Shown: positions 1 to 8,888, counted from the first letter of the stretch. The stretch: DNA of 38,612 nucleotides from CAYWMD01 sp964458575 (GCA_964458575.1 CAYWMD010000059.1:1-38612), one strand, 5' to 3'. Notes: generated by a model not told the origin, from the sequence alone. Numbers and translations are program-made.

Positions 1-93
1 GGAGAGATGGCCGAGTGGCTGAAGGCGGCGGTTTGCTAAACCGTTATACGGTCAAAAGCCGTATCGGGGGTTCGAATCCCCCTCTCTCCGCCA
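1..93 (+). tRNA. tRNA-Ser (anticodon GCU)
   Basis: The acceptor arm GGAGAGA (1-7) pairs with TCTCTCC (83-89), followed by discriminator G90 and an encoded CCA (91-93). The anticodon loop 33-39 carries GCT at 35-37, which reads AGC/AGU serine codons. A long variable arm lies between the anticodon stem and the T-arm GGGGG-TTCGAAT-CCCCC, as expected for a class II tRNA. The gene begins at the first base of the window, so its promoter is not visible. Confidence 0.97.
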
Positions 94-106
94 GTCTTAT
101 TCCACT

Positions 107-715
107 TCACTCTCCCAGCGCCCGGCTCAACAGCGCCTTTTCCCGCGGCCCAAAGGACAACTTCAGCGCCTCAGCCTGCGCGGCCGGCGTCATTTTTTTC
201 CAGGACTTCTGCAATGCGGTAATCACCTTGTCCTCGGCGGTCTTGCCGGCCAGGTCGGCCAGTTGATGCTCCAGAAACACGAGGCATAAGGCGTCCTCCA
301 GCACCCGCCCCTCGCGGTCGTTGGGGAAGTTCTGCTTCAAATTCAATTCCTGCACGCGACGGACAACGTCGTCGCTGTAACCAACTTCGCGCAAAATTTC
401 ACCGGCCTTTCGGGCGTGGAACTGCTTGAGTTCCGCACGCCATTGGAGGTAACCGGCGCGGGTCATCGGATGGGAGTTGCGCGGAATCATCCAACGGCAT
501 AAGTGCTGACAACGCGCCGCCAGGCGTAGTGCCTCCGAAGCCTCCGGGCAGAGTTTCAAAACCCAATCGGTCAACCACCGAGCGTAAACCAGTTCGCGGG
601 GTTGCGGGCCGCCATCGATCGGCTCCAGGTTCGGGTCGTGCGCGTTCGCTTCGTCGAAACGGCGGATGGCGGCATCGAAACGGGCCGCGTCGCGGGGTTG
701 GAAATCAGCCGGCAT
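107..715 (-). CDS. DUF4202 family protein
   Basis: A 202-aa soluble protein with no signal peptide or membrane segment. The region around residues 68-100 (RCQHLCRWMIPRNSHPM, then GYLQWR) and the later LEDALCLVFLEHQL segment match what I remember of the DUF4202 family, whose function is not established. The spaced His/Asp/Glu residues could suggest a metal-dependent helical fold, but that is inference. The start ATG at 715 has no clear Shine-Dalgarno sequence. The gene is divergent from the GH20 gene across about 70 bases, and its 3' end lies 13 bases from the tRNA-Ser gene, converging on it. No terminator is seen between them. Confidence 0.8.
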   Translation of the reverse strand: MPADFQPRDAARFDAAIRRFDEANAHDPNLEPIDGGPQPRELVYARWLTDWVLKLCPEASEALRLAARCQHLCRWMIPRNSHPMTRAGYLQWRAELKQFHARKAGEILREVGYSDDVVRRVQELNLKQNFPNDREGRVLEDALCLVFLEHQLADLAGKTAEDKVITALQKSWKKMTPAAQAEALKLSFGPREKALLSRALGE

Positions 716-784
716 GGGTGTTGGTTTATCGCAAGACCGCGATGGAATACAATCAAAAGCAGGCGGAGAAATGATTGAGGAACA

Positions 785-3193
785 TTGACAGCGTTAAGGA
801 GCATGGGTAAGCAACCAACCGCCATGCGACCAGTGCCATGCAATACTCTCCATCCAGCGGTCTCTGGTCATGCCCGAGGCGTTGTGGCGTTGGTAGTGCT
901 GGCCTGGCTCGCTGGTCTCGTTCACGTCGCGGTGCTGGCGGAAGAGGACCTGAACATCATCCCGCGACCGGCCAGCTTCAAACGAGGTGAGGGGGCGTTC
1001 GAAATGAACCGGCAAACCGCGATTGTCGTTGAAGACAATTCGCCGGAATTGATGCGCCTAGGCCGATGGCTTCGGGACGCGCTTCGCGTTCAAAACGGTT
1101 TGCGGTTAAAGGTCGAGGCCGGAAAGTCTGCCCGGGCCTCGGGCGGCGTCCGACTGGGAATCAACGCGCCACTCGCCGGCTGGGGCGCCGAAGCATACGA
1201 GTTGGTGGTCTCGCCCGGGCAAGTGACCATCCGGGCGGACGAACCAGCGGGCGTGTTTTATGGCGTTCAAACCCTGCTGCAAATGTCGTCGCCTTTGCTG
1301 GCTGCCGACCCGTCCGCGCCTTTGCCGAGGGAGATCCATTTGCCGGCGGTCCGGATTGTGGATCGGCCAAGATTTGCCTGGCGCGGTTTGCTGCTCGATT
1401 GCAGCCGGACATTTTTGCCGCTCGATCAATTGAAGAAATACGTGGACGTGTGTTCGTTCTACAAATTGAACGTATTGAATCTGCATCTGACCGACGATCA
1501 GGGCTGGCGGCTGGAAATCCGCACGCATCCAAGCCTGACGAAAGTGGGGTCGAAGTTTGACCCCCGATTTCCGGGCGAGCGGAACGGTTACTACCCGCAG
1601 AAACAAATCAAGGAACTCGTAAAATACGCAGCGGAGCGGCATGTCACCCTCGTGCCGGAAGTTGAAATGCCGGCCCACAGCCTGGCGCTGCTCAAGTCCT
1701 GCCCGGAGTTGTCGTGCCGGGGCGGCGCGGATGAATACGTCATTGCGCCGTTCATGTTCATGACGGACTCGTCTCCGAATAAACAGCCGCAAACGCCGCA
1801 CGGCGTCCTGTGTCCGGGCAACGAGCGGACATTTCAGGTGCTGGAGGACATCCTGGCGGAAGTCATCGAACTGTTTCCCAGCGAATACATCCACATCGGC
1901 GGGGACGAGTGTTCGAAGAGTTTTTGGAAGACTTGCCCGAAGTGCCAGGCCCGCATGAAAGCCGAGGGACTCAAAAGTGAGGATGAGTTGCAAAGCTACT
2001 TCATGCGGCGCGTCGCAAAAATGGTTCAAACTCGCGGACGCATACCGATGGGTTGGGATGAAGTTCTGGAAGGCGGCCTCGCGCCGGGCCTGGCCGTGAT
2101 GTCTTGGCGCAGCTTTGACGCCGGCATCGCGGCGGCGAAACAGGGGCATCGCGTGGTCATGGCGTCAAAGAGCCATGTGTATTTCGATTACGGCTACCAC
2201 CGGACGCCGGCCTCGCTGGTGTATGACTTCGATCCGATCCCGTCGGAACTGGACACGCCCGAACTGCGGCCGCTCGTGCTCGGTGGCGAGGCGTGCATGT
2301 GGACGCATCTGGCGCGAAGCGAGGAGGGCATTGACCGGTCCATCTTCCCGCGCGGGCTGGCCCTGGCCGAAACGTTGTGGACGCCGGTCGAGCGAAAGGA
2401 TTGGGATGGCTTTTCCGGCCGATTAGAACGGCACGAGCTGGTGCTCGAATCGAAAGGCGTCGCCTGCTTCGAGTGGAACGAAGGTCTGGGCCTGCCCAAC
2501 CTGACATGCGGTCAGGATGGCCGCTTGTGGTTGGTCAATGCGGTGGGCGAAATTTTTTTGCGCGAACGCGACCATTGGGATCGGTTTCCCGGTCGTGCCC
2601 GTCAGGTGACGAGCACGCCGGACGGCGCGATCTGGTCCGTAAGCACACAACCGGCGAAGCGCGGCTTCGCCCTTGCGAAATGGTCCGAAGCGGAAAACAA
2701 ATGGCAGCCGGTCGGCAAAGGCATGGCCGCGGTCCAGATTTCGGCGGCGCCGGACAATTCGCTCTGGGCGGCCGCGAACGATTATGGAGTATTTCGTTAT
2801 GCCGCTGGCCAGTGGGCCAACGTGATCGGCCTGGCTCGCGAAGTGAGCGTGGGGCCGGATGGGACGGCCTGGATTCTGACCCTGGACCCCGCGCGCGGCG
2901 GCTTCGAACTCTTCTTCGCGCCACCCGGCGGACGCTTTCGCCGCGCGCAACCACAGGGCGCGGGAGTTCACCTTGCGGCAGGCGGCCCCGGGGAAGTCTG
3001 GACGTTGCGCGAAGACCGCAGCCTGCGCCATCTCCGTGGCGACCACCACCACCACCTGCCGGGCCCGTTGCTTTCGGTAACGGCCAACCACGACGGCCGC
3101 GTGTGGGGTTTGACCGCGTCCGGCGATGGAGCGCCGATTAACGTGCTCGAATGGGCGAGCCGGAGCTGGAAAACGATGTCCTCGGTTCCGTGA
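785..3193 (+). CDS. Exported beta-N-acetylhexosaminidase (GH20) with C-terminal propeller-like domain
   Basis: Probably removes terminal GlcNAc or GalNAc from glycans outside the cytoplasm. A hydrophobic segment near residues 28-50 (GVVALVVLAWLAGLVHVAVLA) looks like a signal peptide. A GH20 N-terminal domain follows, then the catalytic barrel with LNLHLTDDQGWRLEI and HIGGDECSKSFW. D374-E375, numbered from the TTG at 785, are the usual catalytic pair of this substrate-assisted family. From about residue 565 to 802 there is an extra domain with repeated units such as GRLWLVN, GAIWSVS, NSLWAAA, GTAWILT and GRVWGLT, resembling tectonin or PQQ-like propeller blades; typical GH20 enzymes stop before this. 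The start is uncertain: TTG 785 follows GAGG at 777-780, while ATG 803 and ATG 824 are alternatives that leave the signal peptide intact. Confidence 0.9.
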   Translation: MTALRSMGKQPTAMRPVPCNTLHPAVSGHARGVVALVVLAWLAGLVHVAVLAEEDLNIIPRPASFKRGEGAFEMNRQTAIVVEDNSPELMRLGRWLRDALRVQNGLRLKVEAGKSARASGGVRLGINAPLAGWGAEAYELVVSPGQVTIRADEPAGVFYGVQTLLQMSSPLLAADPSAPLPREIHLPAVRIVDRPRFAWRGLLLDCSRTFLPLDQLKKYVDVCSFYKLNVLNLHLTDDQGWRLEIRTHPSLTKVGSKFDPRFPGERNGYYPQKQIKELVKYAAERHVTLVPEVEMPAHSLALLKSCPELSCRGGADEYVIAPFMFMTDSSPNKQPQTPHGVLCPGNERTFQVLEDILAEVIELFPSEYIHIGGDECSKSFWKTCPKCQARMKAEGLKSEDELQSYFMRRVAKMVQTRGRIPMGWDEVLEGGLAPGLAVMSWRSFDAGIAAAKQGHRVVMASKSHVYFDYGYHRTPASLVYDFDPIPSELDTPELRPLVLGGEACMWTHLARSEEGIDRSIFPRGLALAETLWTPVERKDWDGFSGRLERHELVLESKGVACFEWNEGLGLPNLTCGQDGRLWLVNAVGEIFLRERDHWDRFPGRARQVTSTPDGAIWSVSTQPAKRGFALAKWSEAENKWQPVGKGMAAVQISAAPDNSLWAAANDYGVFRYAAGQWANVIGLAREVSVGPDGTAWILTLDPARGGFELFFAPPGGRFRRAQPQGAGVHLAAGGPGEVWTLREDRSLRHLRGDHHHHLPGPLLSVTANHDGRVWGLTASGDGAPINVLEWASRSWKTMSSVP

Positions 3194-3231
3194 AGGGCGC
3201 CTGATGCGCAGGAAATGGACGGGAAATAAGC

Positions 3232-3260
3232 TTTACACCGTTTGGGCGCATCACTACGCT
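3232..3260 (+). promoter_or_regulatory. Candidate sigma70-type promoter for rpsO
   Basis: TTTACA at 3232-3237 (five of six matches to TTGACA), a 17-base gap, then TACGCT at 3255-3260, a weak -10. This would start transcription about 27 bases before the rpsO ATG. The spacing and position are good, but the -10 is poor, so this is tentative. Confidence 0.3.
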
Positions 3261-3293
3261 CCCACGATTGCGATATTAAGCCGTAACGAAGAT

Positions 3294-3551
3294 ATGGAAG
3301 CGAAAACGAAGACGATTGAACAATTCAAGCTGCACGAGAAGGACACCGGCTCGGCGGATGTGCAAATCGCCCTGCTTACGCAGCGCATCAACCACCTCAC
3401 CGAACACCTGCAGGGCAACAATAAAGACCACAGTTCGCGTCGTGGGTTGCTGATGATGGTCGGCCAGCGCCGCCGGCTGCTGGATTACCTGCACGACACG
3501 GACGTGAACCGCTACCAGGCGATCACCAAGAAGCTCAAACTGCGCCACTGA
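3294..3551 (+). CDS. rpsO: 30S ribosomal protein S15
   Basis: An 85-aa protein of the length usual for S15, which binds 16S rRNA in the central domain of the small subunit. Family-typical segments are HEKDTGSADVQIALLT, RINHLTEHL, KDHSSRRGLLMMVGQRRRLLDYL and the basic end ITKKLKLRH. The open frame extends further upstream, but similarity begins at the ATG at 3294. No strong Shine-Dalgarno is seen. The gene lies directly upstream of pnp, the conserved rpsO-pnp arrangement, with a 210-base gap that contains a structured leader. Confidence 0.97.
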   Translation: MEAKTKTIEQFKLHEKDTGSADVQIALLTQRINHLTEHLQGNNKDHSSRRGLLMMVGQRRRLLDYLHDTDVNRYQAITKKLKLRH

Positions 3552-3689
3552 TTTTTGGGAGGCGCGACGGTTGCATTTCCGCCAGCGCCTGTGTTCCCAC
3601 CTGAATTGATCGGGCCGAAAACGCGAGCAGCCCGGTTGGAAGCAAAACAACCTCGCGAAGAAAAATTCCGTTGCCCCTGGGAAATTTCA

Positions 3690-3729
3690 TTCAGTCCCGC
3701 GCTTGTCAGCAAGAGCGGGGTTCACTGAA
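3690..3729 (+). promoter_or_regulatory. Stem-loop in the pnp leader
   Basis: A long imperfect hairpin read directly from the sequence: TTCAGT (3690-3695) pairs with ACTGAA (3724-3729), CCCGC (3696-3700) with GCGGG (3715-3719), and CTTG (3702-3705) with CAAG (3710-3713) around a TCAG loop. Total 15 base pairs, with a G/A mismatch and a GTTC bulge. It ends 16 bases before the GGAGG at 3746-3750. There is no T-run, so it is not a terminator. In E. coli an RNase III-cut stem-loop in the rpsO-pnp gap mediates PNPase autoregulation; a similar role here is inference from position and shape. Confidence 0.6.
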
Positions 3730-3761
3730 GTTCCTCGGTGGCAATGGAGGGAAAGCAAAAC

Positions 3762-5936
3762 ATGTCAGAGAAAATAACCGCCCCTGTGGGCGAAAAGCAG
3801 ATCACCATTGAAACCGGCAAACTCGCCAAACAAGCCGATGGGGCCGTCACCGTTCAACTCGGCGAAACCATCGTCATCGTGGCCGCCGTGGCCGCGACGA
3901 AGGCGAAGGAAGGCCAGGACTTTTTTCCGTTGACCGTGGATTACCGCGAAAAAGCGGCCGCGGCGGGCAAATTCCCCGGGGGCTATTTCAAACGCGAAGG
4001 CCGTCCGACCGAAAAGGAAATCCTCACCTGCCGCCTCACCGACCGTCCGATCCGTCCCCTGTTTCCGAAAGGTTGGTACAATGAAGTCCAGGTTCAAACC
4101 GTCGTGCTCAGCGCCGACGGCGAAAATGATCCGGACATTTTGAGCATCGTCGGCGCCAGCGCGTCACTGATGGTCAGCGACATTCCGTGGGACGGCCCGC
4201 TCGGCGCCGTGCGCGTGGGCCGCATCAACGGCAAGTTCATCGCCAACCCAACCCACGCGGAAATGGCCGAGAGCGATCTTGATCTCGTTTATGTCGGCAA
4301 CGCCAATGACATCGTGATGTATGAAGGCTCGGCCAAGGAAATTTCCGAAGCCGACTTCAATGCCGCGCTCAAGTTCGGCCACGATTGTTGCCAGCCGATG
4401 ATCGCCGCGCAAAAGGAACTCGCCGCCAAGGCCGGCAAGAAGAAACGCGAAATTACGTTGAACATCGTCCCCGACGAAATTTTACAGGAAGCCAAGAAGC
4501 TGGCCGGCGACCGTTTCGTTCCCGCATTGCTCACTCCGGGCAAACTCGCCCGCGAAGGGGCCGTCAAAGCGATTCAGGACGAGGTCGGCGCGAAACTCGT
4601 CGAGAAGTTCGGGGCGGAAAAGGTCACCGACTTCGTCATCAACGACGCTTTCTATTACATCCAGAAGGAAGCGGTTCGCGGATTGATTTTGAACAGCGGC
4701 AAGCGACTGGATGGCCGCGGCATGGACGTGGTGCGGCCGATCACCAGCGAGGTCAGCGTGATTCCGCGCGCGCACGGCTCGGCGCTTTTTTCGCGCGGCG
4801 AAACGCAGGCGCTTACCTTCGCGACGCTGGGCACAGGCGACGACGTGCAGGAGTTTGATTCCTACACGGGCGGCGAGAACGAGAAGAAATTCCTGCTCCA
4901 TTACAACTTCCCGAATTTCTCCGTCGGCGAAACCGGCCGCATCAGCGGTCCGGGCCGGCGGGAAATCGGCCACGGGGCGCTTGCCGAGCGTTCGCTGGAA
5001 CCGATGATTCCGCTCAAGACGTATCCCTACGCCGTCCGCATCACCAGCGAGATCATGGAGTCCAACGGCTCGACCTCGATGGCCACGGTTTGCGGCGGGA
5101 CGCTGGCGCTCATGGATGCGGGCGTTCCGATGATTCGTCCGGTGGCCGGCATCAGCATCGGCATTTGCACCGAATACGGCGGCGACAAGAAAATTTCGCG
5201 CTACCAGTTGCTCACCGACATCATTGGCTGGGAAGACGGCTACTGCGACATGGATTGCAAGATCGCCGGCACGGAAAAAGGGATCACCGGTTTCCAACTC
5301 GACCTGAAGCTCAAAGGCCTGCCGTACCCGCTCATGGCGGAGGCGATTGAAAAGGCCCGCGTGGCCCGAATGCACATCCTCGCTGAAATGGCGAAGACCC
5401 TGGCCGCCCCGCGCAAGGAACTCAGCAAATACGCCCCGCGCATCGAAGTGCTCCACATCAACCCGGAGAAAATCGGCGCGCTGATCGGCCCCGGTGGCAA
5501 GAACATCAAGAAGCTCGTTGAGGAATCCGGCTGCGAAATTGACATCGAAGACGACGGCACGGTGAACATCTTCTCCGTCTCCGCCGAAGGCATGAAGATC
5601 GCCGTGGACGCGATCAGCGGCATGACCGCGGAAGCCGAGATCGGAAAAATCTATCGCGGCAAGGTTGTCACGATCAAAGAATTCGGCGCGTTCGTCGAAT
5701 TTCTCCCGGGCAAGGACGGCCTCGTTCACATCAGCGAACTGGCCAACTTCCGCGTCAAGAAGACCGAGGACATCGTCAAGATGGGCGATGAAATCATGGT
5801 CAAATGTCTCGGCGTTGATGAAAAAGGCCGCGTGCGCCTCTCGCGCAAAGCCGCGATGGCCGACCGCGACAAGGAAATGGGCGGCGAAGGTGAAGGCCGG
5901 GGTGAAAAGCCCGCGGAAACCCACGAGGGACGGTAA
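3762..5936 (+). CDS. pnp: Polyribonucleotide nucleotidyltransferase (PNPase)
   Basis: Phosphorolytic 3'-to-5' exoribonuclease of RNA turnover. The 724-aa length fits the family. Visible in order: first RNase PH domain (DYREKAAAAGKFPGGYFKRE), the all-alpha linker, the second RNase PH domain (SRGETQALTF; LTDIIGWEDGYCDMDCKIAG with the acidic active-site residues), a KH domain with GPGGKNI near residue 573, and an S1 domain at about 625-695 (GKVVTIKEFGAFVEF). The start ATG 3762 was chosen because GGAGG lies 11 bases upstream; an in-frame ATG at 3744 would add six residues. It follows rpsO and ends in a strong terminator. Confidence 0.97.
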   Translation: MSEKITAPVGEKQITIETGKLAKQADGAVTVQLGETIVIVAAVAATKAKEGQDFFPLTVDYREKAAAAGKFPGGYFKREGRPTEKEILTCRLTDRPIRPLFPKGWYNEVQVQTVVLSADGENDPDILSIVGASASLMVSDIPWDGPLGAVRVGRINGKFIANPTHAEMAESDLDLVYVGNANDIVMYEGSAKEISEADFNAALKFGHDCCQPMIAAQKELAAKAGKKKREITLNIVPDEILQEAKKLAGDRFVPALLTPGKLAREGAVKAIQDEVGAKLVEKFGAEKVTDFVINDAFYYIQKEAVRGLILNSGKRLDGRGMDVVRPITSEVSVIPRAHGSALFSRGETQALTFATLGTGDDVQEFDSYTGGENEKKFLLHYNFPNFSVGETGRISGPGRREIGHGALAERSLEPMIPLKTYPYAVRITSEIMESNGSTSMATVCGGTLALMDAGVPMIRPVAGISIGICTEYGGDKKISRYQLLTDIIGWEDGYCDMDCKIAGTEKGITGFQLDLKLKGLPYPLMAEAIEKARVARMHILAEMAKTLAAPRKELSKYAPRIEVLHINPEKIGALIGPGGKNIKKLVEESGCEIDIEDDGTVNIFSVSAEGMKIAVDAISGMTAEAEIGKIYRGKVVTIKEFGAFVEFLPGKDGLVHISELANFRVKKTEDIVKMGDEIMVKCLGVDEKGRVRLSRKAAMADRDKEMGGEGEGRGEKPAETHEGR

Positions 5937-5955
5937 CCTCCCCGATTCAGTTCTC

Positions 5956-5989
5956 AGACGCGAGCGGCCAACCGCTCGCGTCTTTTTTT
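5956..5989 (+). terminator. Intrinsic terminator after pnp
   Basis: A perfect 12-bp stem (5956-5967 with 5972-5983) around a CCAA loop, GC-rich, running straight into seven T residues (5983-5989). It lies 19 bases after the pnp stop and separates rpsO-pnp from the converging DnaJ-type gene. Confidence 0.93.
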
Positions 5990-6008
5990 ATCCGGCTATT
6001 GGTCGCGG

Positions 6009-7001
6009 TCAGCCGCGGGGGTTGAACCGCGACTCGCGCTGGAGTTGTTCCCACAACTTCCGTTCGCCGTCGGAAACCTGTTCCGGCACCGTGATGCGCG
6101 TCACCACGATCAAATCGCCGCTGCCGCCGTCGCGCGCTTGCAGGCCACGCCCGCGCACGCGCAATTTCTGTCCGTTCTGGGTTCCCGGTGGGATTTTGAT
6201 GTTCACGCGACCGCTCAAGGTCGGGACCGAAATGCTCGTGCCGAGGACCGCTTCCCACGGTGCGAGATCCGCTTCGTGAATCAAATTGTGATCCTGCACC
6301 TCAAAGTCAGGGTGTTTGGCCAACCGCACGCGCAGGTACAAATCCCCCGCCGCGCCGCCGCCCGCGCCGGCTTCACCGCGACCGGCGAGGCGCAGCCGCT
6401 GGCCTTCGGTGACGCCGGATGGAATCTTGACCTGGTAGGTCTGCGTGTGCGTCCGGCCACCGGCATCGGAACGGACGTTGACCTGCCGCAAGGAGCCGCG
6501 TTGCGCCTCTTCCAGCGTGACCATGATGTCGCCCTCGACGTCACGGCCGCGCGCGGCGAATTCGGATTCGTTGCCAAAGGCGGTTGCGCCGCCCATCCCG
6601 CCCATCCCGCCCCGGCGGCGACCCATCGAGCCGAACAGCGCCTCGAAGAAATCGCTGAAACCCGTGCCGCCAAATTGAAACTCGTAATCCTCGCCGGCCG
6701 GCGTTCCGCCGCGATGGGCCCGCCGACCCGCGAACTGTTCCCAGCCAGGCGGTGGACGAAACTCCGCGCCGGCCTTCCAATTCGCGCCAAGCTGGTCGTA
6801 CCTCTTGCGTTTCTCCGGGTCGCTCAGGACTTCGTAAGCCTCGTTGACCTCCTTGAACTTCTCCTCGGCGCGCTTCTTGTCCTTGGCGACGTCGGGGTGG
6901 TATTCGCGGGCGAGTTTGCGGAAAGCCTTCTTGATCTCGGCGTCGCTGGCCGTGCGCCCGACGCCGAGCGTTTCGTAATAATCTTTGAATTGAACCGGCA
7001 T
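6009..7001 (-). CDS. DnaJ C-terminal domain co-chaperone (type B, CbpA-like)
   Basis: A 330-aa J-domain protein that stimulates DnaK ATPase and presents unfolded clients. The J domain spans residues 6-72 with the essential HPD at 35-37. A Gly/Phe/Arg-rich linker with GGMGGMGG follows. Two beta-rich substrate-binding domains carry VTLEEAQRGSLRQV, QRLRLAGRGEAG and GRVNIKIPPGTQNGQKLRVRGRG. The four CxxCxGxG zinc motifs of classical DnaJ are absent, so this is the CbpA/DnaJB-like type. It lies 154 bases downstream of htrA on the same strand with a terminator-like hairpin between, so it may have its own promoter. Confidence 0.93.
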   Translation of the reverse strand: MPVQFKDYYETLGVGRTASDAEIKKAFRKLAREYHPDVAKDKKRAEEKFKEVNEAYEVLSDPEKRKRYDQLGANWKAGAEFRPPPGWEQFAGRRAHRGGTPAGEDYEFQFGGTGFSDFFEALFGSMGRRRGGMGGMGGATAFGNESEFAARGRDVEGDIMVTLEEAQRGSLRQVNVRSDAGGRTHTQTYQVKIPSGVTEGQRLRLAGRGEAGAGGGAAGDLYLRVRLAKHPDFEVQDHNLIHEADLAPWEAVLGTSISVPTLSGRVNIKIPPGTQNGQKLRVRGRGLQARDGGSGDLIVVTRITVPEQVSDGERKLWEQLQRESRFNPRG

Positions 7002-7096
7002 GTGCTGTGGCGATCTGCGCCGGAAAAAATCATGCCGGCCCCGTCGCGTTTGTCAAAGTTTCGTTCCAAGCCGGGCCTCGTCGGCAACGCGGGGCA

Positions 7097-7134
7097 CCAA
7101 AAGCGTCCGGTCGCAGAACAACTTCGACCGGACG
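7097..7134 (-). terminator. Probable terminator after htrA
   Basis: Perfect 10-bp inverted repeat: CGTCCGGTCG (7104-7113) and CGACCGGACG (7125-7134), with an 11-base loop. On the minus strand it is followed by CTTTTGG, so the T-run is short. Its location 22 bases past the htrA stop favours a weak intrinsic terminator or a 3'-end-protecting hairpin. Confidence 0.6.
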
Positions 7135-7155
7135 TCCTGCGCGCAAAGACCAAAG

Positions 7156-8667
7156 CTATTTCTTCTTCGGCGTTTCAACGGTCAGATACCGCGATCCGCC
7201 CGCGCCGCCGGCGTTGCTCCACACCCGCAACAGAATTCGATCATCCTTGACCTTCCGCGTCAAACGCACCGCATCGTCGGCGTTGCGGACGGGTTGATGG
7301 TTGATTTCCGTAATGACATCGCCTTCGCGCAGTTCGGCCTCGGCGGCGCTGGAATCGGCATCCACCCCGGTCACGAGCGCGCCCTGGACGTTGCGCGGAA
7401 TGCCCAGTTCCTGGCGGGTGCGATTGTCGAGATCCGAAACCTCGACGCCGTCCAAGGCGTCGGTCTCCGGTTCGCTGCCGTCGTTCGGCCCCATTTTGCC
7501 CGAGTCCGGTCCGCCTTCGGGAAATTCCGCCAGCGTGACCGTCAGGCTTTTTTCCGCGCCCCGCCGCCGCAATTTCACCGACACCTTCGCCCCGGGAGGT
7601 AGCTGCGAAATGGTCAGTTGCAAATGCCGGTAGTCATTGATCTCTTTTCCGTTCGCCTCGACGATCACATCGCCCTCTTTGATGCCCGCCTTGTCGGCCG
7701 GGGTGTCGGGCAGGACATCAACAACCAAGGCGCCGTTTTGATCGGGCACACGAAATTCCCTGGCCAGACCGGGATCGAGGTCCTGGCCCTTGATGCCGAG
7801 ATAGCCGCGGGTCATCTTACCGTCCCGGGCCAGGTGCTCGAGGGAGTTCCGCGCCAGATTGATCGGAATGGCAAAACCCACGCCCGCGTTCGCGCCACTG
7901 CCGCTGAGGATGAACTGATTGATGCCGATCAACCGGCCTTCCGCGTCCACCAGCGCGCCCCCGGAGTTGCCCGGATTGATGGCCGCGTCCGTCTGGATGA
8001 AATCCTCGTAGGCCGTGATGCCAAATCCACCCCGCCCGAGGGCGCTGATGATGCCCTGGCTCACGCTCTGGCCCACGCCGAACGGATTGCCAATCGCCAG
8101 CACCACATCGCCGACTTCCAATTTGTCGCTGTCGGCGATCGTGATGGCCTTGAGATTTTTTGCCTCGATTTTCAAGACGGCGACATCGGTCCGCTCATCG
8201 CTGCCCACGACCTTGGCATCGTATTCGGTTTTGCCGTCGGCGAGCGCGACCTTCACGCCGTCCTTGTCCGCGCCTTCCACCACGTGATTGTTGGTCAGGA
8301 TGTAGCCGTCTTCGGAGACAATCACCCCCGAACCAAGTCCGCGCAGCTTGCGCGTCTGCGACCGCTGGCTCTGCCGCCCAAACTGGTCGCCGAAGAATCG
8401 GCGGAATGTCGGGTCGTCGAAGAACTGGTGGTAGAACGGCTGGGTCCGGACGGTGCGGGTGGAATAGATGTTCACCACGCTCGGGGCCACCCGCTTGATG
8501 ACGGGCGCGTAACTCATGCCGCGCGAGTCGCGGTCAACCGGCCGGTCAGAAACGTTCAATTTCGGCGATCCCGGCGCTCCCTCTTTCGCGCCCGCCGCTG
8601 CCGTCAGGCAGACCAGCGCGAGCACCACACTTCCGCCCATCATTTGCAAACACACATCCGCTTTCAT
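7156..8667 (-). CDS. HtrA/Do-family periplasmic serine protease
   Basis: Degrades or refolds damaged envelope proteins. A hydrophobic N-terminus (SVVLALVCLTAAAGA) is a signal peptide. In the trypsin-like domain H128 (ILTNNHVVEGA), D161 (RTDVAVLKIE) and S235 (NPGNSGGALVD) form the triad, numbered from ATG 8667. Two PDZ domains follow: GALVVDVLPDTPADKAGIKEGD and GALVTGVDADSSAAEAELREGD. The length (503 aa) suits a Do-type HtrA with two PDZ domains. A TTG at 8676 would add three residues; ATG 8667 is preferred, with GGA a few bases upstream. The neighbour on the same strand is a J-domain chaperone, consistent with a protein-quality-control locus. Confidence 0.95.
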   Translation of the reverse strand: MKADVCLQMMGGSVVLALVCLTAAAGAKEGAPGSPKLNVSDRPVDRDSRGMSYAPVIKRVAPSVVNIYSTRTVRTQPFYHQFFDDPTFRRFFGDQFGRQSQRSQTRKLRGLGSGVIVSEDGYILTNNHVVEGADKDGVKVALADGKTEYDAKVVGSDERTDVAVLKIEAKNLKAITIADSDKLEVGDVVLAIGNPFGVGQSVSQGIISALGRGGFGITAYEDFIQTDAAINPGNSGGALVDAEGRLIGINQFILSGSGANAGVGFAIPINLARNSLEHLARDGKMTRGYLGIKGQDLDPGLAREFRVPDQNGALVVDVLPDTPADKAGIKEGDVIVEANGKEINDYRHLQLTISQLPPGAKVSVKLRRRGAEKSLTVTLAEFPEGGPDSGKMGPNDGSEPETDALDGVEVSDLDNRTRQELGIPRNVQGALVTGVDADSSAAEAELREGDVITEINHQPVRNADDAVRLTRKVKDDRILLRVWSNAGGAGGSRYLTVETPKKK

Positions 8668-8770
8668 ATTCCACAACGCTTTCGGTTAAAAGGTTTCGAC
8701 CGTTTCGGCGGTCGTTCTGATTGACGGTCGGACGAATCCCACCGGGCTGGCCGACCCCGCTCACGGGAGA

Positions 8771-8858
8771 TTGACACACCGGCGGCCCGGATGTTCAAAG
8801 GGTTCATACCCGGCCCCACGGGGCGGCGGTTGACACCGGCGACGATTTGAGGTGAGAT
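8771..8858 (+). promoter_or_regulatory. Paired TTGACA sites ahead of the DUF5060 gene
   Basis: Two perfect TTGACA boxes at 8771-8776 and 8830-8835. The second is 17 bases from TGAGAT (8853-8858), a poor -10 about 30 bases before the ATG at 8889. Both boxes sit in a short direct repeat, TTGACA(CA)CCGGCG, which might be a promoter pair or a regulator site in the divergent htrA/DUF5060 gap. Only the sequence match supports this. Confidence 0.3.
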
Positions 8859-8888
8859 GAAACCTGCTTTGCAGAACCAAACCACCGT

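Noticed and set aside
3552..3610. Hairpin AGGCGC/GCGCCT after rpsO as a terminator
   Set aside because: Short stem with a 17-base loop and no T-run; rpsO and pnp are expected to be co-transcribed.
4482..5924. 480-aa minus-strand open frame opposite pnp
   Set aside because: Antisense shadow of a clear PNPase gene; the translation is His/Arg/Phe-rich and has no recognisable domain.
6045..7250. 401-aa plus-strand open frame
   Set aside because: Antisense to the J-domain gene and the end of htrA; no domain content.
7618..8724. 368-aa plus-strand open frame
   Set aside because: Antisense to htrA, whose catalytic motifs are unambiguous.
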